Source of the DNA: Oscillospiraceae bacterium
Lineage (GTDB): Bacteria; Bacillota; Clostridia; Oscillospirales; Ruminococcaceae
Reading direction: 5' to 3'
NCBI GenBank assembly: GCA_022800935.1
Contig: JAAWRH010000017.1
Coordinates: 1 to 64,000, forward strand
DNA length: 64,000 bases
Both the position numbers and the translations under genes were made by a program. The notes under the pieces are model-generated. The model ran no database searches. It saw only the letters and a list, made by a program, of their open reading frames with translations, and was not told where the DNA came from. Positions 35,390-45,174 of the stretch are shown here, piece by piece (the stretch's first letter is position 1; every line of letters starts with the position of its first letter).

Positions 35390-35427
35390 GCTCTGTGGAA
35401 AGCTTTTTTAGCTTCCACAGAGCTTTT
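35390..35427. terminator. Bidirectional terminator after the DUF3791-like gene
   Basis: GCTCTGTGGAAAGC pairs with AGCTTCCACAGAGC followed by TTTT; the A/T flanks allow use from either strand, ending sdaAA on the other side. Confidence 0.85.
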
Positions 35428-35446
35428 CTATTACGTTATCCTTTGA

Positions 35447-36340
35447 TTAGCCCTGCATCGCCATGGGGCGGCCGTAAAGAGTTTCGTACATTCTTAGTCC
35501 CGTTTTGGTTACGGCAAGTCCGCCCCGCCCTGTCTCCCTCAATCTGCTGGGCAGCGCCTTGCCGATGGCGTACATCGACGTAACCACTTCATCAAAGGGG
35601 ATATAGCTCTCTATTCCCGCCAAAGCCATGTCCGCAGCCGTCAGCGCAATGGATACGCTTGTCCCGTTGCGCTTGATGCAGGGGATTTCCACCAGGCCGC
35701 AGACAGGGTCGCAGACCAGCCCCAGCAGGTTTTTCAGGGCAATGGCCGCCCCGTGTACTGCCTGCCGGTCGGTTCCTCCCAGCAGATAGACAACCGCCGC
35801 CGCCGCCATAGCGGAGGCCGCGCCGCACTCTGCCTGGCATCCGCCGTCCGCACCGGCCAGTGTAGCGTGTTCTCCAATTACCATTCCTATGCCGGTGGCA
35901 ACAAACAGCGATTCGGTCTTTTTTTCGTCGGAGCACCCCTTGTGCCGCCCCACTGACAGCACCGCCGCCGGAACAATCCCGCAGGAGCCCGCCGTGGGGC
36001 AGGCGGCAATCCGCCCCATGGCGGCGTTGACCTCTGAACAGGACAGCGCCATCTGTACCGCGTCGGAAAGCACCGGACCCAAAAGGCTCTGCCCGGACTG
36101 TACGTATTGATGGTATTGATACGCCCCGCCTCCGGTCAGCCCGCTGGTGGAATGAACCGGATGGGACAGTCCCCCCGCCGCGGCTTCCCTCATTACCGAG
36201 AGCAGCTGCGACATACGGAGAAGGGCCTCCTCTCGGCTTTGGCCGGAGGACGCGCACTCAGAGCGGAGGATATACTCCCACAGGGGAATCCCCTTTTCCT
36301 CACAGTCCTTTAAAATCTCCTCCATCCAGAATTCCGCCAT
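35447..36340 (-). CDS. sdaAA: L-serine dehydratase, iron-sulfur dependent, alpha subunit
   Basis: Alpha subunit (297 aa) of the oxygen-sensitive [4Fe-4S] enzyme that converts L-serine to pyruvate and ammonia. It shows the SCPTAGSCGIVPA-like segment (here ACPTAGSCGIVPA), GADGGCQAECG and CDPVCGLVEIPC, whose cysteines hold the cluster. The ATG at 36340 is preferred because AAAGGGG lies 8 bases upstream; an ATG at 36358 lacks such a site. It follows sdaAB with a 135-base gap. Confidence 0.93.
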   Translation of the reverse strand: MAEFWMEEILKDCEEKGIPLWEYILRSECASSGQSREEALLRMSQLLSVMREAAAGGLSHPVHSTSGLTGGGAYQYHQYVQSGQSLLGPVLSDAVQMALSCSEVNAAMGRIAACPTAGSCGIVPAAVLSVGRHKGCSDEKKTESLFVATGIGMVIGEHATLAGADGGCQAECGAASAMAAAAVVYLLGGTDRQAVHGAAIALKNLLGLVCDPVCGLVEIPCIKRNGTSVSIALTAADMALAGIESYIPFDEVVTSMYAIGKALPSRLRETGRGGLAVTKTGLRMYETLYGRPMAMQG

Positions 36341-36475
36341 ATCAAAGGCCCCTTTCATTCATCTTATACAAATCCCCGATTAAATGGTAGAAAATCGAAA
36401 AAGCGATTGCATATACGCCTTTTGCCTCAATATATATGACAATTTATCAGGGATTGGTATTATCCCCGCCGCGGG

Positions 36476-37183
36476 TCACTGCATCAAAATGACGCTGATC
36501 ATCCCCGGAATCTCCCGGATGCGCCCCACAATCTCCTGGGGGACGCTGCCGTCTATCTCCAGGTACATATCCGCCGTATCGCTCTGCCGCTTGCGGTTCA
36601 CCCGCATGTTGCCGATGTTCAGGCGGGACTGGTACAGGAGGGCGGTAATAGAGGCAATGATGCCAGGGCTGTCGTAATGGCGGGTCACCAGGATGGGGCT
36701 TTCCCCGGTAAAGCTGACGGCAATCCCGTTGAGGTTCACGATGCGCACCTTTCCCCCGCCCACGGAGCAGCCGGTGATGTCAAATTTTTCGCCGTTTTGG
36801 GCGGTAATCAAAAATCGTACTGTGTTGGGGTGGATATTTTCCGAAACATTTTCCCCTTCGGAGGGCCCGGTACAGGGGACAAAGGAATACTCCACCCCCA
36901 TCTCCTGGGCATAGCGAAAGGATTCCCGCAGCCGCTCGTCCCACGGCTCAAAGCCAAGTATCCCCGCCAGAAGGGCCTTGTCGGTTCCATGGCCCATATA
37001 GGTTTGGGCAAAGGAGCCGTATAGCCGGAATTCAACGGACCGGACGCTGTTGTGGGCCAGCATACGGGCCATCTTCCCTAGCCTGGCCGCCCCGGCGGTG
37101 TGGGAACTGGAGGGCCCGACCATGACAGGACCCGCCACGTCAAATACGCCGTAGCTTCCGGATAAATATCCAGAGTTTTTCAT
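36476..37183 (-). CDS. sdaAB: L-serine dehydratase, iron-sulfur dependent, beta subunit
   Basis: Beta subunit (235 aa). VGPSSSHTAG near residue 22 is the conserved substrate-binding motif, and the C-terminal ACT domain (about 160-235, SPILVTRHYDSPGI) may sense serine. AAAGGAG precedes the ATG. Split alpha/beta enzymes are typical of Clostridia. It lies between the Lrp-type regulator and sdaAA. Confidence 0.93.
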   Translation of the reverse strand: MKNSGYLSGSYGVFDVAGPVMVGPSSSHTAGAARLGKMARMLAHNSVRSVEFRLYGSFAQTYMGHGTDKALLAGILGFEPWDERLRESFRYAQEMGVEYSFVPCTGPSEGENVSENIHPNTVRFLITAQNGEKFDITGCSVGGGKVRIVNLNGIAVSFTGESPILVTRHYDSPGIIASITALLYQSRLNIGNMRVNRKRQSDTADMYLEIDGSVPQEIVGRIREIPGMISVILMQ

Positions 37184-37234
37184 AGATTCCCGCTCCTTTA
37201 CTGTGCGTCTGCCCGCTTTTTGGACAAGCTCCGG

Positions 37235-37699
37235 TTATTCATCGCCGGAGGGAGAGACGCTTTCCAACGTAATTCCCCGGAAGGGGACGACGGTGGAAAA
37301 GACAATCTGGGTCTTGGTGCTCCCGAATTTTTGAATCTCCCCGATAAAGGTGTCCAGCTCCTGGGTGCTGGGGAAAGCCACCTTCAGCAGCATGGAATAG
37401 CTGCCGGTGACGCAGCTGCACTCAATGACGTTGGGACAGGCGGTGATGAAGGGATAGAAAACCGGCTTTTGTCCGGGATCCATGGCCAGGTTGATAAAGG
37501 CCGTGATGTGGTATCCCAGCTTTTGATGATCGAGCTGGGCCTGATAACCGGTGATAATCCCCATCTTTTCCAGGCGTTCGATTCTGGAGGAAACCGCAGG
37601 GGAAGAAAGGTAAACCTCCTGTGCAAGCTGCTTCAGGGAGAAACGAGCGTTCTGCTGGAGCAGAGAAATCAGCTTCTGGTCTATTTCATCAATAATCAT
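37235..37699 (-). CDS. Lrp/AsnC-family transcriptional regulator
   Basis: A 154-residue regulator with an N-terminal winged helix-turn-helix (LISLLQQNARFSLKQLA, SSPAVSSRIERLE) and a C-terminal RAM domain for amino-acid binding and oligomerisation. It is first in a co-oriented set with sdaAB and sdaAA, so it probably controls serine catabolism in response to serine or another amino acid. Direct activation is an inference from position. Confidence 0.85.
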   Translation of the reverse strand: MIIDEIDQKLISLLQQNARFSLKQLAQEVYLSSPAVSSRIERLEKMGIITGYQAQLDHQKLGYHITAFINLAMDPGQKPVFYPFITACPNVIECSCVTGSYSMLLKVAFPSTQELDTFIGEIQKFGSTKTQIVFSTVVPFRGITLESVSPSGDE

Positions 37700-37855
37700 T
37701 CGTATTCATACAGTCCTTTCACAGACAGTCTGATTTTTTCACGAAAGGGCATTTTACCCCAATACCTGATAACTTTATTATATAAAGCTTTCCCCTGTTT
37801 TGCAATTGTTTTCTGAGAATTATTTTTTGTTTTGGAAAGTTTTTCCCTCCGCTGC

Positions 37856-39196
37856 TCAACGCTGCGCGCTCTGCTCCTGTTTTTTCATGTAGGCAAAATA
37901 GTAGGGAACCTCCGCCGCCAGCATGCATATCCAGCCAATCAGGCTTGCGTAGGCCACGCCGGTCATTCCCACAGCAGGGACCAGCAGATAGACAAACACC
38001 ACCCGCACGGAAATCTGAATGATGGTGGAGATAAGGGTGATTTTCATGTTGCCCATACCCCGGAAAAAGCCCTGAATGCCGTTGGTAAAGGCCGGTAGAA
38101 GGTAGAAGAAGGCCATCAGCCCCAGGTACTCCACCCCCAGCTCCAGCATTCCGCCGCTTTCCCCGGAGGAGAACAGCCCCATGATGGGGCGGCGGAACAG
38201 CAGAATCACCGTGCAGATCAGCACCCAGTAGCCGAACTCCACCAGCAGGCCATCCCGGAAGCCCTTTTTCACCCGGTCCATCTGCTTTGCCCCCCGGTTC
38301 TGGGCAATGAAGGTCATCATGGCATGGGAGATGCTCTGCTCCGGGGTAAAGGCGAAGTCGTCCACCCGGTTGACTGCGTTGAAGGCCGCCATGGCGCTGA
38401 CGCCCAGGGTGTTAATCTTCCCCTGTATCAGCAGCTTGCCGATGGGCTGGCAGGACTGCTGGAGGGCGGTGATGGAACCGTGCTGGAGGGTGAGCTTCAA
38501 AAGCTCCCTGTCCATCTTCAGCTCGCCGGGGCGCAGCTGCAAAAGGGGCACCCTCCGGTATACATACCAGACGCACAGCAGGGCGGACATTGCCTGGGAA
38601 AGCACTGTGGCAATCCCAGCCCCCACTGCCTCCCAATGGAACACCGCCACAAACAGAAAGTCCAGAAAAATATTCAGCACCGAGGAGGCCGCCAAAAACT
38701 GGATAGGGGTTTTGGAATCCCCCACGCTGCGCATGGCGGAGGCCATGGCGTTATACAGGTAGGTGAAAGGCATTCCCAGAAAAATGATGCGCAGATACAC
38801 CGCGGCAATGTCCAGGATTTCCTCCGGGGTACTCATCAGCCAGAGGATGGCCTTGGAAAAGACCAGGCCCAGGACCACCATGGCCAGGGAGAAGACGCCG
38901 CCGAACACCAGGGTGGTGGAGACCTCCTTTTTCAGCTTTTCCTCATCCCCCGCGCCGAAGAACTGGCTCATCAGCACCGAGGCGCCGATGCAGATGCCGG
39001 TCACCCCCAGGATGACGATGTTCATCACAGGGTTGGCAGTACCCACCGCCGCCAAGGAACCGGCGCCCGCGTATCTGCCAACCACAATGGAATCCACCGC
39101 GTTGTAGGTGAGCTGGAAAAGATTTCCCAGTATAATGGGAATCGCAAAGGTGATCAGATGTTTGGGAACGCTGCCCTTTGTCAGGTCCCTGACCAT
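37856..39196 (-). CDS. MATE family multidrug/toxin efflux transporter
   Basis: A 446-residue membrane protein with about 12 hydrophobic helices, starting VRDLTKGSVPKHLITFAIP (typical of the MATE N-terminus) and containing GGVFSLA and AAVFHWEAVGAG. Uses a Na+ or H+ gradient to export cationic compounds. AAGGGAGG lies before the ATG. It is 45 bases downstream of prfC on the same strand and may be co-transcribed. Confidence 0.87.
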   Translation of the reverse strand: MVRDLTKGSVPKHLITFAIPIILGNLFQLTYNAVDSIVVGRYAGAGSLAAVGTANPVMNIVILGVTGICIGASVLMSQFFGAGDEEKLKKEVSTTLVFGGVFSLAMVVLGLVFSKAILWLMSTPEEILDIAAVYLRIIFLGMPFTYLYNAMASAMRSVGDSKTPIQFLAASSVLNIFLDFLFVAVFHWEAVGAGIATVLSQAMSALLCVWYVYRRVPLLQLRPGELKMDRELLKLTLQHGSITALQQSCQPIGKLLIQGKINTLGVSAMAAFNAVNRVDDFAFTPEQSISHAMMTFIAQNRGAKQMDRVKKGFRDGLLVEFGYWVLICTVILLFRRPIMGLFSSGESGGMLELGVEYLGLMAFFYLLPAFTNGIQGFFRGMGNMKITLISTIIQISVRVVFVYLLVPAVGMTGVAYASLIGWICMLAAEVPYYFAYMKKQEQSAQR

Positions 39197-39241
39197 GGTT
39201 TTCCTCCCTTCCGCGGTCTGCTTATGCCGCGCTAAAACAAA

Positions 39242-40840
39242 TCATTCGTCCTTGCTGCCGGTGTTGAATTCAGACAGCTCCAGCCCCTTGTTTTTTTCCT
39301 CCGCCCAGCCGATGTTCCACTGGTTGGTAAACAGCAGCAGCAGGTTTCCCTTCAAATCCTGCACCACGCGGGTGTCGGAGGTGATGTTCAGCTTGGCAGG
39401 GTCCTCCACCGGGCTGTCGATCCAGCGGATATACTGGTAGGGCATGGACTCCATGTTGATGAGCACGTTGTACTCATTTTTCAGCCGGTACTCCAGCACC
39501 TCAAACTGAAGGGTGCCCACAACCCCCACAATCACCTCTTCCATCCCCGCGCCGGGGAACTGGAATATCTGGATAGCGCCCTCCTGGGCGATCTGGGTCA
39601 CACCCTTGACAAACTGCTTGCGCTTCATGGTGTCCTTAGTGCTCACCCTGGCGAAGTGCTCCGGGGCAAAGGTGGGTATCCCCTCAAACCGGAAGACCTT
39701 GCCCGGCACGCTGATGGTATCCCCGATGGAGAAGATTCCGGGGTCGAACACCCCGATGATGTCCCCCGCGTAGGCCTCCTCGATGACCTCCCGCTCCTGG
39801 GCCATCAGCTGCTGGGGCTGGGAGAGCTTCATCTTCTTGTTGCCCTGGACGTGGTAGACCTCCATCTCCTTCTCAAACCTGCCGGAGCAGATGCGCATAA
39901 AGGCGATCCTGTCCCGATGGGCCTTGTTCATGTTGGCCTGTATCTTAAAAACAAAGGCGGAGAAATTTTTGGAAAAGGGATCGATCTCCCCCGCGTCGGA
40001 CCTGCGGGGAAGGGGCGGCGTGGTCATCCTCAGAAAGTCCTCCAGGAAGGGCTCTACGCCGAAATTGGTCAGGGCAGAGCCGAAGAAAACCGGGGAAAGC
40101 TTGCCGTGGCGGACCTTTTCCATGTCAAATTCATAACTTGCGCCGTCCAGCAGCTCGATGTCGTCCGCCAGGGTATTGCGCAGCTCCTCACCGATGAGCC
40201 CGGTCAGCTCCGGGTCGTCCAGCTCGATCTCCCGCTTCTCCACCTCGCGGGAGCCGTTGTTGGCGGTAAAGGAGATGATCTCCCTCCGCTGCCGGTCGTA
40301 TACCCCCTTGAAGTCCCTGCCGCACCCGATGGGCCAGTTGATGGGATAGGTACCGATGCCCAGCTCATTTTCAATCTCCTCCATCAGGTCAAAGGGATTG
40401 CGTGCCTCCCGGTCCATCTTATTGATGAAGGTGAAGATGGGGATATCCCGCAGCAAGCAGACCTTAAACAGCTTGCGGGTCTGGGCCTCCACGCCCTTGG
40501 AGGCATCGATGACCATGACGGCGGAGTCGGCGGCCATCAGGGTCCGGTAGGTGTCCTCCGAAAAGTCCTGGTGTCCGGGGGTGTCCAGGATGTTGATGCA
40601 ATTCCCATGGTAATAAAACTGCATCACCGAGGACGTCACCGAAATGCCCCGCTGCTTTTCAATTTCCATCCAGTCCGAAACGGCATGGCGGGAATTCTTT
40701 TTGCCCTTTACGGTGCCCGCCAGGGCGATGGCCCCGCCGTACAGCAGCAACTTTTCGGTCAGGGTGGTTTTGCCCGCGTCCGGGTGGGAGATTATGGCAA
40801 ACGTTCTTCTTTTTTCAATTTGTTCAATATATCCGGCCAA
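39242..40840 (-). CDS. prfC: Peptide chain release factor 3
   Basis: RF3 (532 aa), the GTPase that recycles RF1/RF2 after termination. SHPDAGKTTL is the P-loop, with DTPGHQDFS, NKMDRE and the RF3-specific middle and C-terminal domains present. It starts at a TTG with GGAGG 8 bases upstream. Length is typical, and no truncation is seen. Confidence 0.94.
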   Translation of the reverse strand: MAGYIEQIEKRRTFAIISHPDAGKTTLTEKLLLYGGAIALAGTVKGKKNSRHAVSDWMEIEKQRGISVTSSVMQFYYHGNCINILDTPGHQDFSEDTYRTLMAADSAVMVIDASKGVEAQTRKLFKVCLLRDIPIFTFINKMDREARNPFDLMEEIENELGIGTYPINWPIGCGRDFKGVYDRQRREIISFTANNGSREVEKREIELDDPELTGLIGEELRNTLADDIELLDGASYEFDMEKVRHGKLSPVFFGSALTNFGVEPFLEDFLRMTTPPLPRRSDAGEIDPFSKNFSAFVFKIQANMNKAHRDRIAFMRICSGRFEKEMEVYHVQGNKKMKLSQPQQLMAQEREVIEEAYAGDIIGVFDPGIFSIGDTISVPGKVFRFEGIPTFAPEHFARVSTKDTMKRKQFVKGVTQIAQEGAIQIFQFPGAGMEEVIVGVVGTLQFEVLEYRLKNEYNVLINMESMPYQYIRWIDSPVEDPAKLNITSDTRVVQDLKGNLLLLFTNQWNIGWAEEKNKGLELSEFNTGSKDE

Positions 40841-41172
40841 GTGTATTTCCTCCTACTTTTTATAAGGGTTGATACGGTAAATTTTATCCATTTTTTCTAC
40901 ACCCTTAACAACCTGCCTTTCCCATAGATACCTGATTATTCTAGCAGTTTTCCCGCATAAAAGCAACTGAAAATTGACCTCTTCCCGTACTTGCGGGAGG
41001 AAAACCGGAGAATCTGCAAGAAATTCGTAAGAAACCTTTCAAAAGCTTCCGTCCTTTGGCGGAAAGTTGTAACCTCCCCGCATGGAAAGCGAAAAGAAAA
41101 GCGCGCCCTGTTCTGGTATCATTACAGATGCCGGGACAAGGCGTATTTTTATTGAGAAAAGAGGATATCAAA

Positions 41173-42228
41173 ATGGAAAAAAGGATTATCGCGGTCCTCT
41201 TCGGGGGCTGCTCCACCGAACACGAAATTTCCCTCCAGTCCGCCCACGCGGTTCTGTCCCATATAGACCGCAGCGTCTGCGTTCCCCTGCCGGTGGGCAT
41301 CACCAGGGAGGGACAGTGGTTTTTATATAACGGCCCCCTGGAGCGAATCCCCGACGGGCGCTGGGAGTCGGAGGGCAGCTGCCTGCCCTGCCTTATTTCC
41401 CCGGACCGGACTAAGCGGGAGCTGCTGGTCTTCGGCGGGTCCGCCATCCACTACCGGCTGGATGCCGCCTTCCCTGTCCTCCACGGAAAGAACGGGGAGG
41501 ACGGCACGGTCCAGGGGCTGCTGGAGCTGGCGGGCATTCCGGTGATTGGCTGCGGCTGTCTCTCCAGCGCCCTGTGCATGGACAAGGACAGGGCTCACAG
41601 GCTGGTTTCCCTGGCGGGGATAGCTGTCCCCAAGGGGGTTGTCCTGCCCTCCTCCGCGCCGGATAGCGCCTGGAAGCACGCCGCGGAGGAGGTGGGGTAT
41701 CCCCTGTTTGTCAAGCCGGTGCGCTCCGGCTCCTCCTTTGGAATTGCTCGGATTGCTCAACCGGATAAGCTGCTCCCCGCCGTCCGGGAGGCCGCCGCCC
41801 ACGACGAAGAGGTCATCCTGGAGCAGGCGGTCCCCGGCTTTGAGGTGGGCTGCGCCGTCATGGGGAACGATAAACTTACCGTCGGCCTGGTGGACGAGAT
41901 AGAACTGTCCGGCGGTTTCTTTGACTTTGAGGAAAAGTACACCCTGAAAACCTCCAGCATCCACTGCCCGGCCCGCATCCCGGCCAAAAAGGCGGAGGAA
42001 ATACGGGAGGCCGCCAAAATCATCTACCGGGCCCTGGGCTGCCGGGGGTTTGCGCGGGTGGATATGTTCCTGACCCCGGAGGGGAAAATCCTCTTTAACG
42101 AGGTGAACACCATCCCCGGCTTCACCTCCCACAGCCGTTACCCCAACATGATGAAGGGCATCGGCATCTCCTTCGGGGAGCTGGTGGGTCGGCTGATTGC
42201 CCTGGGGACAGAGGAGGCGGGACGATGA
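41173..42228 (+). CDS. vanG: D-alanine-D-serine ligase, VanG type
   Basis: ATP-grasp ligase (351 aa) that joins D-Ala to D-Ser for peptidoglycan precursors with lowered vancomycin affinity. N-terminal VLFGGCSTEHEIS, the omega-loop EKYTLKTSSIHCPARI, and FNEVNTIPGFTSHSRYPNMM follow the VanG/VanC/VanE group rather than D-Ala-D-Ala ligases or the D-Lac group. The first ATG with a site (AGAGG, 8 bases away) is at 41173. Its stop overlaps vanXY. It could function as a housekeeping-like D-Ala ligase; the co-encoded racemase and peptidase favour true resistance. No VanR-box or obvious promoter was seen upstream. Confidence 0.9.
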   Translation: MEKRIIAVLFGGCSTEHEISLQSAHAVLSHIDRSVCVPLPVGITREGQWFLYNGPLERIPDGRWESEGSCLPCLISPDRTKRELLVFGGSAIHYRLDAAFPVLHGKNGEDGTVQGLLELAGIPVIGCGCLSSALCMDKDRAHRLVSLAGIAVPKGVVLPSSAPDSAWKHAAEEVGYPLFVKPVRSGSSFGIARIAQPDKLLPAVREAAAHDEEVILEQAVPGFEVGCAVMGNDKLTVGLVDEIELSGGFFDFEEKYTLKTSSIHCPARIPAKKAEEIREAAKIIYRALGCRGFARVDMFLTPEGKILFNEVNTIPGFTSHSRYPNMMKGIGISFGELVGRLIALGTEEAGR

Positions 42229-42983
42229 AGCGAATTGTCTGCAAAAAAGCCGATATCGGGCGCGGCCCCCTCATTCTGGTCAACAGCGCCAACCCCCTGC
42301 GGAATGCCGGAGTCTCCCTGATTCCCCTGGAACTAACCTCCCAAGGGGGCGGAGAAAGCATCTATCTGGAGCGCCGCGCCGCCAATTTGCTCACCGCCTG
42401 TATACAGGCGGTCGGCGGGCAGAGGGACATCGTGCCCGTCTCCGGCTGGAGGAGCCGCCGGGAGCAGCAGCAAATCTGGGACGACACCCTGAGGTCCGAC
42501 GGCGAGGAGTTCACCCGGAAATACGTCGCCCCGCCGGATTGCAGCGAGCACCAGACAGGGCTTGCCATCGACCTGGGGCGGGCGGCGGGGCGCATTGACT
42601 TTATCCGCCCCGCCTTCCCCTATGACGGCATATGCGGAAAGTTCCGCCGCCGGGCCGCCGCTTACGGCTTCATCCAGCGGTATGAGCAGGGCAAGGAGGC
42701 GCTGACCGGCATTGCTGCCGAACCGTGGCACTTCCGCTATGTGGGCGCTCCCCACGCCCGGCTGATGCAGCAAAACAACCTCTGCCTGGAGGAATATGTC
42801 CCCTTTCTGCGGACCGGCCCCAAAAGCTGCGCCCTGACAGAGGGACGGCTGGTCCAGGTGTTCCACGCCCCCTGCCAGGGGGAGGAGACGGAAATTGAGC
42901 TCCCCGACCAGTGTGGGAGCGTCCAGGTCTCCGGCGACAACATCAACGGCTTTATCGTGACGGTGTGGAGGGACAGGATATGA
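42225..42983 (+). CDS. vanXY: D,D-peptidase/D,D-carboxypeptidase, VanXY/VanY family
   Basis: A 252-residue zinc peptidase that removes D-Ala-D-Ala or terminal D-Ala from precursors so that only D-Ser-ended ones remain. Zinc and catalytic residues are visible: SEHQTGLAIDLG (His109, Asp116), Glu166 and His169 in EPWHFRYVG. No signal peptide or N-terminal membrane anchor is present, matching cytoplasmic VanXY rather than secreted VanY. The start overlaps vanG (ATGA). Confidence 0.88.
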   Translation: MKRIVCKKADIGRGPLILVNSANPLRNAGVSLIPLELTSQGGGESIYLERRAANLLTACIQAVGGQRDIVPVSGWRSRREQQQIWDDTLRSDGEEFTRKYVAPPDCSEHQTGLAIDLGRAAGRIDFIRPAFPYDGICGKFRRRAAAYGFIQRYEQGKEALTGIAAEPWHFRYVGAPHARLMQQNNLCLEEYVPFLRTGPKSCALTEGRLVQVFHAPCQGEETEIELPDQCGSVQVSGDNINGFIVTVWRDRI

Positions 42984-45100
42984 GCGCAGCTGTAAAAAAA
43001 GGGAGAACATACCCTGCCCTGGACAATTTCCGTCTCATGGCCGCCCTGCTGGTGACAGCGGTTCACACCTCCCCCCTGGCCCCCTGGAGCGAAGCCGCCG
43101 ACTTCTGGCTGACCCGCGTGCTGGCGCGGGTGGCGGTCCCCTTCTTCCTGATGGTGTCGGGGTATTTTCTTCAAAAAGGGGGCTGGGAAAAGGAGAGAAC
43201 CAGGCGCTTTCTGAAAAAGACCGGATTGCTTTATCTGGGGTCTGTTCTGCTGTATCTTCCCCTGAACCTCTACGCCGGGCTTCCGTCCCTGGGCGAGGGA
43301 GTCAGAAAGCTGCTGTTTGAAGGGACCTTTTACCACCTGTGGTATCTGCCTGCGGCCATGCTGGGCTGCGTGATTGCCTGGCGGCTCAGCCGGATGGGTC
43401 TGCGCGCCGCCCTGCCCGCCGCCGCGGCACTGTATCTCATCGGCCTGGGCGGGGACAGCTATTACGGCATTGTCTCCGCGCTGCCGCCCTTAAAGGCCGC
43501 ATATGAGGCAATATTCCTGGTGCTCGGCTACACCCGCAACGGCCTCTTTATGGCCCCCCTGTTTCTGCTGCTGGGGGCCGCCTCCGCCCGGATACAAATT
43601 CCGGAGCGGACCGCGGCCGCCGGGTTTCTCCTCTCCCTGGCCGCCATGAGCGGGGAAGGGTTCCTCCTGCGGCATATGGGGGTACAGCGCCATGACAGCA
43701 TGTACCTGCTTCTGCCGGTGTGCATGGAGTTCCTTTTTTCTCTGCTGCTGGGCCGGAATCAGGGGGAGAACAAGGCCGCCCGCTCCGTCTCCATGCTGGT
43801 GTATCTGCTCCACCCCTGGACCATTGTCCTGGTGCGGGGCGGGGCAAAGCTGGCGGGGCTGGAGAAGCTCTTTATCCAAAATCAGGGGGTCCACTTTCTG
43901 GCGGTGGCTGCCCTCACCTTTGCGGGCAGCGGAATGCTCGTTCATCTCTCCTCCCGCGCCCTTCTCCGCCCCGCCCCCGCCGCCCGCGCATGGCGGGAAA
44001 TTGACCTGAAGGCCCTTGCCCACAATGTCCGCGTCCTCAAAGAACAGGCCGGTCCCGGCTGTGAGCTGATGGCGGTGCTGAAGGCAGATGCCTACGGCCA
44101 CGGCGCAAGGGAAACGGCCCGCGCCCTCCAAAGGCAGGGTATTGTCAAAGCCTATGCCGCCGCCTGTCTGACAGAGGCGATCCAGCTGCGCAGGGCGGGC
44201 ATCCGGGGAACCATCCTGGTACTGGGGTATACGCCGCCGGAGCAGGCAGAGCTTCTCCGCCGCTGGCATCTCACCCAAACCGTCGTCAGCGGGGAATACG
44301 CCGCGCGGCTTTCCGCCGGGGCGCGGAAGAGCAAAATAACTGTCCATATCGCGGTGGATACGGGAATGCACCGCCTTGGCATCCCCAGCGGAGATATGGA
44401 GGCTATCCGGCGGGTATTCCGGCTTCCCAACCTGAATATCCAGGGGATGTTCTCCCACCTCTGCGTTTCCGACAGCCTGGCGCCGGACGACGTTTCCTTT
44501 ACGCTCAGCCAGGTCAAACGCTTCTATGACACTGTGCTCAAGCTCCAGGAAGAGGGACTGGACACCGGAAAGATACATCTACAGGCCAGCTATGGGCTGC
44601 TGAACCTTCCCGCGCAGCCCTGTGATTACGCCCGCGTGGGAATTGCGCTGTACGGGGTATACAGCCACAACGGGCCGGTACAGCGGGGGCTGGATATCTG
44701 GCCGGTCCTCTCCCTGCGGGCCAGGGTGGCGCTGGTTCGGAAGCTGGAGCCGGGGGAAACAGCGGGATACGGCTGCGCCTTCCGCACCGAAAGGTCCACC
44801 AGGCTGGCGGTAATCTGCGTCGGATACGCCGACGGACTGCCCAGGGACTTTGGAGCGCGAGGGGGTGAAGTCCTTTTGCGCGGACAGCGCGCCCCTGTGG
44901 TGGGAATGCTCTGCATGGACCAAATGCTGGCGGACGTCACAGACATTGGGGATGTAAAGGAAGGCGATATTGCCACGGTACTGGGGAGGGACGGCGCGGG
45001 GCTTATCCGTGCGGAGGATTTGGCGGAGCAGTGCGGGACCATCACCAATGAATTTCTGGCGGGGCTGGGTGCAAGGCTGGACTTTCGGTATAAAAAGTAA
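42980..45100 (+). CDS. vanT: Membrane-bound serine/alanine racemase, VanT type
   Basis: A 706-residue fusion. The first 330 residues are an acyltransferase-3-like region with about ten membrane helices (DNFRLMAALLVTAVHTS at the start), and the rest is an alanine-racemase-fold PLP domain with Lys368 (AVLKADAYGHG), GYGCAFRTE and a C-terminal VADVTDIGDV-like region. VanT supplies D-serine for VanG. Start overlaps vanXY (ATGA), so the three genes are one coupled unit. Length matches VanT of known VanG operons (about 700). Confidence 0.92.
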   Translation: MSAAVKKGRTYPALDNFRLMAALLVTAVHTSPLAPWSEAADFWLTRVLARVAVPFFLMVSGYFLQKGGWEKERTRRFLKKTGLLYLGSVLLYLPLNLYAGLPSLGEGVRKLLFEGTFYHLWYLPAAMLGCVIAWRLSRMGLRAALPAAAALYLIGLGGDSYYGIVSALPPLKAAYEAIFLVLGYTRNGLFMAPLFLLLGAASARIQIPERTAAAGFLLSLAAMSGEGFLLRHMGVQRHDSMYLLLPVCMEFLFSLLLGRNQGENKAARSVSMLVYLLHPWTIVLVRGGAKLAGLEKLFIQNQGVHFLAVAALTFAGSGMLVHLSSRALLRPAPAARAWREIDLKALAHNVRVLKEQAGPGCELMAVLKADAYGHGARETARALQRQGIVKAYAAACLTEAIQLRRAGIRGTILVLGYTPPEQAELLRRWHLTQTVVSGEYAARLSAGARKSKITVHIAVDTGMHRLGIPSGDMEAIRRVFRLPNLNIQGMFSHLCVSDSLAPDDVSFTLSQVKRFYDTVLKLQEEGLDTGKIHLQASYGLLNLPAQPCDYARVGIALYGVYSHNGPVQRGLDIWPVLSLRARVALVRKLEPGETAGYGCAFRTERSTRLAVICVGYADGLPRDFGARGGEVLLRGQRAPVVGMLCMDQMLADVTDIGDVKEGDIATVLGRDGAGLIRAEDLAEQCGTITNEFLAGLGARLDFRYKK

Positions 45101-45123
45101 TGGGAAATCCCCGTATCATGACA

Positions 45124-45161
45124 GACAGAGCGCCCCGGATGCGGTTCCGGAGCGCTCTGTC
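45124..45161. terminator. Bidirectional terminator between vanT and the ArsR gene
   Basis: GACAGAGCGC pairs with GCGCTCTGTC around an inner CCGG stem, lying 23 bases after the vanT stop and just after the convergent ArsR gene's stop. Confidence 0.75.
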
Positions 45162-45174
45162 TATCCTTCACTGT

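Noticed and set aside
40841-41172. VanR-binding site or VanRS genes upstream of vanG
   Set aside because: The region between prfC and vanG holds no regulator gene and no direct repeats of the VanR-box kind that I could see.
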